This document shows positions 9,580 to 20,200 of a DNA stretch of 64,000 bases, piece by piece. Below the pieces are notes generated by a model. That model searched no databases. It was not told the DNA's origin and saw nothing but the letters and a program-made list of their open reading frames with translations. How positions within the stretch are numbered: the stretch's first letter is position 1; each line of letters opens with the position of its first letter. Location of the stretch: assembly GCF_000497045.1 (NCBI RefSeq), contig NW_015961988.1, positions 744,001 to 808,000 of the forward strand. Reading direction: 5' to 3'. The position numbers and the translations under genes are program-made. The DNA is from Kalmanozyma brasiliensis GHG001 (Eukaryota > Basidiomycota > Ustilaginomycetes > Ustilaginales).

Positions 9580-10293
9580 ATGGCGTCGTCGACACGGACG
9601 CCCCTGCTGGCGCTTCTCTCCGCCCTTTCCCTTTTGCTCCTCTCCCTCATCCTCGCCGCCTCTTCCGCCAGTGCACACATGATCGAGCTGCCACCACATG
9701 GAAAGGAGTGTTTCTTCGAAGATCTGCACGATGGCGATCAGATGACGTTGACGTATCAAGTCGGTGGTGGGGGTCATTTGGATATCGACGTGGTCCTCAC
9801 CGACCCTAAATCCCGGGCACTGTTTCAACAGGATCGCAAAGACACGGGTACCTACTCCTTCACCGCCCACGACGACGGTCGTTACACTTACTGCTTCAGC
9901 AACGAGTTCTCCACCGTCAGCGACAAAACCGTCAGCTTCAACGTTCATGGCATCATCTACGTCCCCGACGAAGGCGATATGCTACCCATCGAAAGAGAGA
10001 TTCGCGATCTAGCCGCGGGGTTGCAAGCCGTCAAAGACGAACAGGAGTATTTGGTCATTCGAGAACGCGTTCATAGAAACAGTAAGTATAAACGCCCAAT
10101 CCCCGCCAGAACATGGTTCGCACTCAGTACTGACCCGCATCACTCCGGCTTTTCCCGATCATGCACAGCCGCCGAAAGCACAAATACCCGCGTCAAGTGG
10201 TGGTCCATCATCCAAGGTTTTATACTGGTCGCAGTGTGCACCTGCCAGGTCTACTTTGTTAAGCGCCACTTCGAGGTGCGACGTGTCGTCTAA
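9580..10293 (+). CDS. p24/EMP24 family COPII cargo receptor, two exons
   Basis: Type I membrane protein that cycles between ER and Golgi and packages GPI-anchored and other cargo. Exons 9580-10081 and 10169-10293 give 208 aa. A signal peptide covers about 1-32, with cleavage after SASA. The GOLD domain follows, with the two conserved cysteines in KECFFEDL and YTYCFSNEF. Next are a coiled-coil segment ending RERVHRN, the membrane span (WWSIIQGFILVAVCTCQVYFV) and a short basic cytosolic tail KRHFEVRRVV. Splicing restores the family motif HRN-TAEST. The retained intron would also be open (29 extra codons), so an unspliced model gives 237 aa with a non-family insert before the membrane span. The gene converges on the BTG/Tob gene. 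Confidence 0.93.
   Translation: MASSTRTPLLALLSALSLLLLSLILAASSASAHMIELPPHGKECFFEDLHDGDQMTLTYQVGGGGHLDIDVVLTDPKSRALFQQDRKDTGTYSFTAHDDGRYTYCFSNEFSTVSDKTVSFNVHGIIYVPDEGDMLPIEREIRDLAAGLQAVKDEQEYLVIRERVHRNSKYKRPIPARTWFALSTDPHHSGFSRSCTAAESTNTRVKWWSIIQGFILVAVCTCQVYFVKRHFEVRRVV
10082..10168 (+). other. Stop-free 87-base intron in the p24 gene
   Basis: Donor GTAAGT at 10082, CTGAC branch-point-like sequence near 10131, acceptor CACAG ending at 10168. The length is a multiple of three with no in-frame stop, so automatic callers may retain it. Removal rebuilds the conserved HRNTAEST junction. Confidence 0.88.
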
Positions 10294-10518
10294 GCCCATC
10301 GAGGGGAACTCACTTCAATCAAAAGATTCGCTCGCAACCTCGACGCTTTGCTCGCTCGAATGCGTCGCACAGACTTTGTTCGAGGCAATGCTGGGTGAAT
10401 TGTGGGTCGAAACGAGAACTACTTGTGATGCTGATTACGTGTGTGTGTGTATAAAAGATGATGGTACAAAGAGGGCTTGTCACTGGAAAGAAAGCGAAAG
10501 TGGGTATGCTATGGGCTA

Positions 10519-12468
10519 TCAGGCCATGAGACGGGCAAGGCCGGCGGTGAGTCCCTGACCGAAAGCCATCTCGGTTTGCTTCTGGGCGATGGCGGCTCGG
10601 AGGTTGGTCCTCGATGCACGCTTGCTCAGGTTGCCACTCTTGGTGAGCTGCTTGACGGGGCTCGAGGTGGCACTCGAGTAGATGCTCGAGCAGGCGGTGG
10701 AGGTGTAGTCCGAGGTGGCTGGGGTGGAGCAGCGCGAGATGTCGTCCTCGTCGTCGTCCTCGCCATCGAAGAACTCGTCAGTGGTGCTGAGGTCCGAGGC
10801 GCGAAGGGCGGCTGCTTGACGACGCGCAGCTCGACCGGCACCACGACCACGCGAGCGGCGACCCCGGGAGCGCACACGTCGGCGTCCAGATGCAGGATCA
10901 ACGTCATCGGCTTCAGCGTCGACAAGCGAAGAGTCGACCGAGGGGAAGGAAACCGCGAGGTGAGGGGTGTAGTGGCTGAACGGCTGCTGTTGGGCGACCG
11001 CAGGGTAACCGTAGGGTGCAGGCAGCTGCGAAGGGCGAGCGTATGCCATCGCACCGTGCTGAGGCTGAGGAGCGTGGTACTGCTGCTGTTGCTGCTGCTG
11101 CTGGTAAGCGAGGTGACGCTGCTGCGGATGAGGAGCCACAGGAAGCGGGACTGTTCGCAGCGGGGCACTGTAGTTGGCCGCGTTCATGTGCTGAGGCTGA
11201 CGTGCCATCGACTGATAAGCTGGACGAGGCATGAACGCCGGAAGAAGCTGATTGTGGAGTCCGCCCTGAAGGTGGCTGATGCTCTTCGAAGACGAGTGCT
11301 GACGGTGTCGCGGAGGCTGAGCGGAAGCGCTGTTGTTGCTCTTACTGCCGCCACCTAGACGAACGCCGCCGCCCAAGACGCCGACATTGCCATTGTCGTG
11401 GGTGGTGTAGTTGCACTTGACGGGAGTGGAGGCAGCGACAGGCGTCTTGGCGCTGGTGACGCCCTTGGAGAGCTCGAGGCCGAGCATGGGAGCGAGGCCG
11501 ATGGTGACATCACCGGCATCTTCGTCCTGCTCGAGTTCGTCAGCAAAGAGGCGGACACCGGCAAAGCGCTCGGTGGTGTCGCCAACAGTGACATCGTGGA
11601 CGGAATCGCGGTCGAGGTCGCTGCTCGGAGTGCAGTGGCTGGAAGCGAGCGAGGAAAAAGGCGAGCAAAGGCTGGGGCAGGTTTCCGACTCGGCATCCGC
11701 CTCGGCCTCGAGACCGCTGAGGCTGGTGGCGTCGGTGGAGAAGCTACCGGTGCTCGAATAGCTGACGCTTCGAACCAGACCGCCGCAGACGCTGGAAGCA
11801 GAAGAGGCGGTAGAGAGGGAGCGAGAGTGTCGTGAAGCAACAGTGGAGGTATTGGTGGGAAGGGCGTTGCTGATGAGGTTGGTGGGGTATCGTGGCTGAG
11901 CAACGGTGGCAGTCGGCTTGACAATGGGAACAGGACGAGGAGCGCTGCTGACAGTGAGAAGGGGCGCCTCACGGTCAGCGGGCTGAGCGACCATCTGGCC
12001 CCAAATGACGTGGACGGATGTGAAAGCAGAGCCAGATTTGATGAGGTCAAAGTCGAAGGAGGATCGGGCAGCACCGGGACCGCTGCCCATACGAACAGCG
12101 ACGCAGCCAGGGTCTATCCAGAGAGTGAAAGCCTGCGGAAGCCACTGAAGAGCGAGTGCCACGACGCCGTGCTGATGCGGGCCGACGACATGGCCTCCGG
12201 ATTGAGCTTGGACGACCGAGGCGAAAGCACGAAGGAGGTCGAGGTCAGCGCCTTCGCCCGCAGAGTGGAGCTGCCATGCAACGGACCGAAGCGCCGAGCC
12301 GCGTTCGGGCTCAGCTGGTTCCCAGCATTGCTGACAACGCTTCTCGAGCGCGTCCTTGAGCGTGGAAGCAAAGCCGGCAAGAGCGTCGGAAGGGATGGGC
12401 TGAGCACGCTCCACGTGCTGAATGAGAGAGACGATGTGATCGACGGCGGCGGCGACTTCGTAGATCAT
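10519..12468 (-). CDS. BTG/Tob-domain (antiproliferative family) protein
   Basis: 649 aa. The first 155 residues match the BTG/Tob fold. Box-A-like: KRCQQCWEPAEPERGSALRS (about 43-62), where BTG proteins have a Trp-containing HW.P..P..G.GYR motif. Box-B-like: LQWLPQAFTLWIDPGCVAVR (107-126), matching the LP..LTLWVDP..V..R signature. In animals this domain binds the Caf1/CNOT7 deadenylase and links mRNA decay to cell-cycle arrest. The remainder is low-complexity and Ser/Pro/Gln-rich, with an eight-Gln run (bases 11080-11103), an Arg/Gly-rich RRRVRSRGRRSRGRGAGRAA patch and an acidic FDGEDDDEDD patch. The start at 12468 is the first ATG, and a long CT-rich leader precedes it. The domain call is by motif reading; function in this fungus is inferred. 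Confidence 0.8.
   Translation of the reverse strand: MIYEVAAAVDHIVSLIQHVERAQPIPSDALAGFASTLKDALEKRCQQCWEPAEPERGSALRSVAWQLHSAGEGADLDLLRAFASVVQAQSGGHVVGPHQHGVVALALQWLPQAFTLWIDPGCVAVRMGSGPGAARSSFDFDLIKSGSAFTSVHVIWGQMVAQPADREAPLLTVSSAPRPVPIVKPTATVAQPRYPTNLISNALPTNTSTVASRHSRSLSTASSASSVCGGLVRSVSYSSTGSFSTDATSLSGLEAEADAESETCPSLCSPFSSLASSHCTPSSDLDRDSVHDVTVGDTTERFAGVRLFADELEQDEDAGDVTIGLAPMLGLELSKGVTSAKTPVAASTPVKCNYTTHDNGNVGVLGGGVRLGGGSKSNNSASAQPPRHRQHSSSKSISHLQGGLHNQLLPAFMPRPAYQSMARQPQHMNAANYSAPLRTVPLPVAPHPQQRHLAYQQQQQQQQYHAPQPQHGAMAYARPSQLPAPYGYPAVAQQQPFSHYTPHLAVSFPSVDSSLVDAEADDVDPASGRRRVRSRGRRSRGRGAGRAARRQAAALRASDLSTTDEFFDGEDDDEDDISRCSTPATSDYTSTACSSIYSSATSSPVKQLTKSGNLSKRASRTNLRAAIAQKQTEMAFGQGLTAGLARLMA
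11080..11103 (-). repeat. CAG-type repeat encoding eight Gln
   Basis: Eight consecutive glutamine codons (CAG with one CAA on the minus strand) in the C-terminal half of the BTG/Tob-domain gene. Length polymorphism between strains would be expected. Confidence 0.9.
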
Positions 12469-14285
12469 GGTTGAGATGCGCGGGAAAGGAGCTGCTAAGT
12501 CTGTGAATGCTGAGTGTGGGTTGAGAATGCAGTGATGAGGCTGCGACGAGAAGGTGAAATGAGCGTGCAGCAGAGATGCAAAGGGAGGGTATGCGAGAGA
12601 GGATGTGTGCGGTGAGCCGAGAGATGCAGGACCGAGTGGGTTGGAAGGAATAGTGCGAGCAGAGCTGTGGGGATGAAAAAGTATGTGCGTGGAGCAAAGG
12701 GAGAGAAACCACCTCTGATCGTGTCCAGACGATGAGGAGAGGGAGGAGGTGGGGAGTGAGGAGGATGCTCTGGAAAGGTGAAGTTGGGATAGGAAAGTCG
12801 GGGTAGATATATGGAGTGGGACGAAAGAGTGGGAAGCTGGGAGTCAGAGAAGGAAGGTGGAATCTGGATTGAGCGAGAGAGAGAGAGAGATGATGAAGAG
12901 GGGCGTCGCAAGCCTCGAGATGAGAGTTGCGGAGGAGGATCATGGTCGGAGAGTCAAGCTGAATAGCAAAGTGACAGCTGAGCATCTATCTACTTTTTTT
13001 AACATTAAAAAATAAAAAGCTGTCAGCTGGCTCATCACGCTACGCCTCGGCTTGAAATTGGGATATGAGACAGAGGCGTCGTCGGTCAATCCACTACGCC
13101 TCGCCTCAGCTACTCTGCTAGACTCACTCAGACGAGATCGAGACTAAGAAAGGCAGGTGTGTCATAGAGGTGCTAGCACAGATTGAGTTGGACGTTGGCG
13201 TGAGGAATGTGCTACGTTGACTTGGCAAATGGAGAGAGGGACTAGGGGGAGCGAGCATCACGAAGCACATCACTCTGGTCAAAGGCGCAATATGATGAAC
13301 GACGACGAGGATGATGGGTTTGACAGGTCAGAGTGTCAGAAGTCTGCTCGCACTCTGGTGGCAGCGATGCAAGGTAGAAGCGTTGCCAAACCGCATTGAC
13401 ACGTCGACGGAGGCAGAGCACAGCCGACCTGCGGGCTGTCAGGTGTCTGCATGCATGTGTTGGTTGACACGCAGCCGAGCCAGCAGACGATTTTTCATTT
13501 TGGCCAAAAGCGAGACGCGAGACTGATGGACCGCCAGTTTGGTTCTCCGCCCTGTGACGGGAACAAGGATCTACAGCACATCATTCACAAGAGCCAAGCG
13601 AGGGCTGAGAAAGTAACACCTTCAACCGAGACATGCTGCCCCCTCTTTTCTGCCTCCCTGTTTCTCTGAGACTCAACCTCTCATCTCCCCGTGGCGTACC
13701 TTGAATCCAGTCGTCTGACCTGTTGACCCGTTGAGTCGTTGACAGCGACGTACCACATCGTTCGCACGCATCTCATCGTCGCTTGTCAGGGCGGACCCCA
13801 CATGCACAACAACTCGAACCTCGATTCGCCTTGCTTGATTTGCTGCAGCTTCGCCCTGTCCGTGTGGAAAGCACGCGATGTCGCCGAGTCGTAAAATTCA
13901 AAAATGCCACGCTGCAAAGCTCTTTGCTGGCAAAAAAGCTTGTCTCTCCGACGTGTGAACTTTTTTAGCGAGGCCTGTCAGTGAGCTGCTCAACGCGACC
14001 GCAACCATGTGGGGGTTTTGCTGTCCTTTGTTGCCCCTCCGCCTGCAGGTCGAAGATGAGGGTTCTGACAGCTTCACACATGCGAGTCCTTGAACGCCGC
14101 ATCCGCCTGCTCGCTCCGAGCCATGTCGACCGTTGAGGCGACATCAGCATCGAAATGCGACGCGATCACCGATCCCGCCTCACCTTGACAAACTTCTTGC
14201 ACTCATCGAGCTGCCGTCCCACAGCTCCTCTCCAATGTCACTTAGCATGGCCGCACAATATGGTCGAAAGAAACTTTGCATTCCC
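12469..14285. other. Intergenic region, 1.8 kb, between BTG/Tob and VPS13 genes
   Basis: Both flanking genes are on the minus strand. The part next to the BTG/Tob gene (to about 12960) is strongly pyrimidine-rich on the minus strand with a (GA)8 tract at 12875-12890, as expected of a long leader. An AT-rich inverted-repeat structure lies at 12973-13024. The element CTACGCCTCG occurs twice (13040-13049 and 13094-13103). The rest, up to the VPS13 stop, shows no coding signature I trust. Confidence 0.5.
12973..13024. repeat. AT-rich inverted repeat
   Basis: GACAGCT (12973-12979) and its complement AGCTGTC (13018-13024) flank a second inverted pair, TTTTTTAA/TTAAAAAA (12995-13002, 13005-13012). 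The two centres are offset by about five bases, so a stem would need a bulge. It could be a promoter element of the BTG/Tob gene or a hairpin; function unknown. Confidence 0.5.
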
Positions 14286-17200
14286 TCAACTCTGCCTACT
14301 AGCATTGTACGCCTGAACAACCTTGCTGATCTGCTTGAACAACCAATTCCGTGTGCTCACATCGGGCAGATGCAAAAACGGACCACTCACTCCTCCCCTC
14401 AACACCAACGCGATTCCCTCCTTTTCGAGCGAGATGCTGCTTAGATCGCTCAGCGGCACCTCCCACATGACCTTCAACCGCATCGTCCGGATATACAGGA
14501 TCCTCGACACCGTCAACATAATGACTGCGTCGCCCTCTTGAGAGCCCACGTCGACGTGAGCGACGTACGAGTCCTTCATCAGCCGGCCGTTGTCGACATT
14601 TTTGAGCCACGTTTGGCCGAGCGCCTCGCGGTCCGAGTAGGGGCGTACGATGCCATCCGCTGCGATGTAACGTGGGAGACGTACGCGGTCGATGTCGTTC
14701 TGGTCGAAAACCATCGTCGTGTTCCGCACGCCTTCGGTGACGTTGCTCGCCAGATCGAACACGCCGACCGCTGGCTTGGTGATGGCACCCACCAAGCCCT
14801 TGCCGACACCTTTGAGGAAGCCACCCGCTCCACCGCGTTCGGCGCCTTCCAGCGGTCGCAGCGCCAAACCCTCAAATCCACTTGCCACCGAGGTGAAAAA
14901 CGAGTTGGCGCCCGCCGTGATGCCGTACAGCGCATGACGTGGCTTGTTGCGGAATCGCGTCATCCGTCGCCTCGACTGGAACTCCTTATCCATCGTCGCC
15001 GCTGCTAGACCTTTGCCGATCGAACCCGTCACCTTGGACACCGAGTCCGTCAGACCAAATACCGTCTTCTTGACAAATGAGCTGGCGCCCCTCGCAATGC
15101 CCAGCCCCAACTCCCGGTTGCCGTGCATGACCAACCCCTGGTACGGCTCGTAGAAGATATCGGCCACACCGGACGAGACGTTGTTGAACAATCCCACGGG
15201 ATTGCCCAAGAAATCCGCCGAGCCCAGCACACGGTACAGCTGCAGCAGGAACCCCTGCGTGTAGTGGTACACGATCCTCTGCTGCAACACGGCCGTGCTC
15301 AGTCGCACATTCTCGATCACCAACGCGTTGAGCCGCACGGGTGCCTCGTTGACGTTGCCCAGCGCCATCGTCAGCGCGTTGAACAAAAAGATGAGCGGGT
15401 TGCGCGAGCTCACCTTGTCGTCACCGTTGACGCGCTCCGTGCGCATGAACGACAGGTTCAGCGAGATGGGCTGCAGATGCAGGATCTCGAAATAGATGTC
15501 GTCCGACTGGCTCTGCAGCCCGCTCGGCTCGGGAACTTCGCGAGGATGCTCGATAAAGTCCGTCTCCTTCTCCGCCTCGAGCTGCCACGCGGCGCCTTCG
15601 AATTTGGAGAACTCGTACAGAGCGAACAGGAAGTCTTCGTCCAGCTCGGCCGTGATCTCTTGCAGCAGCACCGATGCGTACTTGATATGCGTCACACCAT
15701 GCGTCTCGTCCTTGAGCATGATCACCGACGCCTGCAACGTCGGATGCACCTCCAGATCCTTGCCGTCCTTGGGTAGCACCGTCGGATACAGCACGATCGG
15801 GAACAGCCCACCAAAGAGCTGATTATCGATCTGGATCCACTTGCAGATCACATTCACCGCCGTCGTCACCTCCGACTCGGTGTAGTGCAGCTCAAGGCCG
15901 CGGAACGACACGTAGGCGAGCTCCTGGATGTTCTGGTTGATGAGCGAGATGCCTACACCTTCAAACTCGAGGTTGTACGCCGTGAGGATGTTGGTGTCGA
16001 CGTCGACGGCCACGAATCCGGCGTCTTTGCTGTTGACGCTCGACACTGTGTCGCTGCGTGAGAAGGTCGAGTTCTGCCGCTTCAGCTTGAAGTTGCTGTA
16101 CTCTTCCTTGTAGTTGCTCAGCACCAGCGTCTGCTGTGGACCGTCGGCGCGCACGTCGATCGCCATGACCCGCACGCCTCCTCCGTCGGGCGCAGGGAAC
16201 TTGAACGGCAACAAGCTACCGATCTCGAGAATGTTGACGTTGCGCTCGCGACCGTGAACGACCAGCTTGATCATCTTGTTCGGTGCCGCAGGATAGTCCC
16301 AGGCGTACTTCATCTTGGAGCGCGGCTTGAGCTCGTATCGTTTGCCGACGGTCTCGTCGATGGATCGACCGCTTCCGCTTTCGTCGACACGCTCGGTCGC
16401 CTGCATGAATTGCACCGTGTAGTCGCTCTCGTTGCGCAACATGTACGGCCAGGGACCTTCCTCCAGACTCAACGAGATGAAGATCGTAGGGCCTTCCAGC
16501 AACACCTCGGCTTTGATCAGGTGCTGATGTTGGCCTGTCTTGGCGATGCGCAAAAACACGCTGCCGATGTCTTCGATGTTGAACGGCGCGGTCCACTTGT
16601 TGTTGATGCCAGGGTACGCGAGCGTCATCTGCCGGGTCGCTCCCACCCGCAAGAAGTGCAACGGCACCCGCTGACCCGGCTCGACAGAGACAAAGTCGGC
16701 AGCGCCCGCCTCTCGCAGGTTGAGCGGCTCGGTGAGGTTGTTGCGCACGAGGTACCGCGGCGTGAGCTTGACCACCTTGGACAATTTGAACTTGCCCAAG
16801 CCATCCTCGACGGTGAGACCGACATGAATCTCCTCGTTCCTCGACGCCGACGGGATCACCACCTCGGTCTCGGAGCCGATCGCCTCGAAGGACAGCGGCT
16901 TGGACCACTGCGAGTCGCCCACCCGCATCAGCACGCGATTGCGGCGATCATTCGAGTTGTGCGAGAACAGGAACGGCTCGGGCGTCTTGCGCGTCTCGGC
17001 AGAGATCCCCGTCTGGTCTTGACCGGCAACCAGCTTAGCGCTGCCCAGCCACGACTTGGTCTTGAGCGCAAACGGCAAGCCGCTCTGATTGATGAAAATG
17101 TAAGGCGAGTAGATCTGCACTTTGAACGCACCACCCGAGTCAGGGTGTTTCGAGTAGTGGAGACGCAGGTTGAGCTTCAAGTTCTCGGCATCAGCGAGCG

Positions 17201-20200
17201 TCATCACCTTCTCGACAGGGAAGTCGTCCGGATTGTCGGTCGCAATGATGGCAAACTCGCTCGGCGAGAAGCACGACGACTGGATATCGACGCTGAGCAG
17301 CAGCAAATGCGAGATCTCTACGACGTGGATCGGGCTGATGCCACCTTTGCGTAGGTAGCTCGACCAGTTGTGGTTAAGGTTCTTGTCAAAGATGCGATAC
17401 TGGATGTCGTAGGGCAGCAGGTTCTCGACCTCGACCGGCGCACGCAGACGCAAGGTCAGGCGTGGGTACGTGCGGCTGTTGGGATCTTGTCGGTCGTAGA
17501 TGGCAAAGCTTTGGAAGCGGAAGGGCGCCTCGCTGGCGTCGTGGGCACGACAGGTCAAGGTCCAGGTCGACTTCTTGACCAAGTCCTGCCAATTGAGCGA
17601 CTCCTGACACCAGTCGTACTCAAAGCCTGGATCAGGACGGATCTTGACCCGGCAGTGGTAGGCTGCTTCGATGGGCACGGGACAGTCCTCGCCCGGACCG
17701 ATGCGGCGAATCTGGTCCGTGACGTTGCCTTCGTGATCGAGAATGACCATCTCAACGGGGATGAGCGTCTTGTTCTCAATCTTGAACGACGACCGGAAGG
17801 TGATGTACTTGACGTTGTTCTGCAGCTTGACCTCGTACTGGACTCGATGAGCCACCTTGTCGAGCTTGGGCCGCAGCGTCAACATGTACTCGCCTTCGCG
17901 GTCGACCGAGATGTGGCGCAGGCGTTCCCAGGGCATGCCGTCGATCTGAAGCGAGAGGCGGTTGCTGCCACTCTCGTGGATGTTCTCACGCATCGACTTC
18001 CAGTCGTCGAACCTCCACGGCATATCCTGACCATCGTCCAGGTGCTGTGCGGAGGGCTTGCTCTTGCGCTCTCGATCGCCGTGCTCGGGCCACAAGGAGA
18101 TGCGGTAGCCGGTCCGATTCTGAACCACGAATGGCGCGCGATTGCGCTGCTGCAGATCTTGCAGGTCGACCTCGTTGATCAGGTTCATGGCCGCCAGTCC
18201 CGTCTCGATGAGCGTTGTGGTGATGTTGAGCTCGAGACGCTTCTTGCTCGAGATGGTCGCGTTGAAGCGCGAAGGCGCGGTGCTCGTCTCCATGTGGAAC
18301 TGCACGCCCCACGGATCGATGAGCGGCTCCCAGTGCGACCGGGAGAGGTTGTAGTAGTTGATGTAGAGGTCGACAAAGGTGCTGGCATGCATGTCGCCGG
18401 ACCAGTCGCGCACATCGACGGCAAACTTGGAGACGTTGAGGTCGAGCATCGGCAGCGAGTGCGCATCGCTGATGAGAATGATCTGGAGACCGGCAAAGTC
18501 CGCCCGCAGCGACTCCTTGGCCATGACCAACTCGGCGTCTTCGATGCGCTGCGGTCGCTTGCCCTCCGAGGTGCTGCTGGTATCGTCCAAGGTCGGTTTG
18601 ACGGGCTTGGTGGTGAGCGAGTCGATCGTGTTGCTGGTGCTTGCCATCGAAGCTTGCCTGCGTTGCGAAGATGCAATGCTCTTGGCGTCGGACTGGCCCG
18701 AGCCTGCTGCTGCTGCGGCCGATGACTGCTGCGACGAGAGCTCGATGGCCTTGTTGACAACGGACTGGATCATGAGAATGTCGCGAATGGACACGCGCAG
18801 CACCAAGGGCTCGACATCGACCTCGATGCTGGTCAGGGAGCTCGTCTCGCTGATGCGGCTATCCATCGACATGGCGAGGTCGAAATTGTCGAGCAGGCGC
18901 AGAGTGTCTTTGGGCCGATGCATCCTGCACATGAACATGCCAAACTGATCCACTTTGAGCGCCATGATGCCTTGCTGCGACATGAGCACCTGCTTGATCG
19001 AAAGCACAATAGCCTCGGTATCGTGCCGTTCCGGTGCGGCCAGCAGGATGATGGTGGGATCGACAACATTGACTCGGAACGCCAACGTCCCTGCAGCAGC
19101 GGCCGCAGGTGGCTTTGGTGCGTTCGGATCCGCGTCCTGCTTCGTCGATGTCGCGGGCGGTGGAGCGGCACTGACGGCGTTGCCTGCCATAGCTCGTTCT
19201 GTGTTTTCGTCAGCAGGGGGCGTGTCAGGAAAAGCACTCATAAAGAAGTTGAGAAGCGCAAAGACGGGGTCGAGCGAGAAGATGACTTTGGGACTGTCCA
19301 CCGTGATGAGGGCCAGGGCCGAGCCGTCGTCACCACCAGAAACACTGTAGCTCATCATGAATTGATGGCCATCGTGCTTGACGGCAGGTACGATCTCGCG
19401 GAACTTGGTGTCCTTGTCCGGCCGCTGATCGGTCACGGTGAAGGTCTTGAGGGCGACCTCGGCTTCCATCGAGCTGTCCGACAGCATCTTGAGCTTGACT
19501 TCGGATCCGTTGATGGAGAAGCGAGCCAGCTGCGCATTGTACAGTGTTTCTTGGCCCGTGGCAGCCGAGGTGAAGAGCTCGAGCTGGATCGAGTTGACGT
19601 CGAAGAACATGTCCAGGCTCGTGTAGACAGGGGTGTCGCCGTCTTCCGTGTGTACGACGGTACCGAGCTCGGGGAGCATATCCACGCCAGGACCCTTCTT
19701 GGGAGGCGTGGCTGCATCTCCGGCTTTGCCTGGCGCGCCACTGGCTGGCTTGCCTTGGCTCGGCGTCGATGGCAGCTGGCCCGAGGCGGAACGTGACTTG
19801 GTTGCCGTGGTCGAAGGCGCTGGCTGCGAGGCTGTCACAGGACTCGAGACCGCCGTGCTGCCATCGTCCGACTCCGTGGCCTCCTCCGCCAGCCCGGCAA
19901 ATGCGCGCGGGATCGACTGCGTCAGCTCCATGACGAAGCAGTATTGCGCCTCGGTCAACTTGATGTGGACATCCGACATCTTGGCTACCATCTGCGTTTC
20001 AGGGCTATCGCTCGCGGTGCCTGCAGGAGCACTGGCTCGATCCGACTGGATCATGTCGAGCGAGATGTTGACATCGTCGATCATCTGCACGTGATACTCC
20101 TGGCTACCGTACCGCAAGCGCGATGCGAGTCGAATGTGTCGCAGACCCGCCTCGATCTTGGTGATGGCTTCCTTGTTGTCGCGGATCGCAAAGGTGTTCT

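Noticed and set aside
10441..10458. (GT)n tract followed by TATAAAA
   Set aside because: It lies between two convergent genes, so no promoter is expected; probably a chance match in a shared 3' region.
17370..18725. 451-codon plus-strand frame inside VPS13
   Set aside because: Antisense shadow: the minus strand carries continuous VPS13 motifs across the same bases, and the shadow protein has no recognisable domain.
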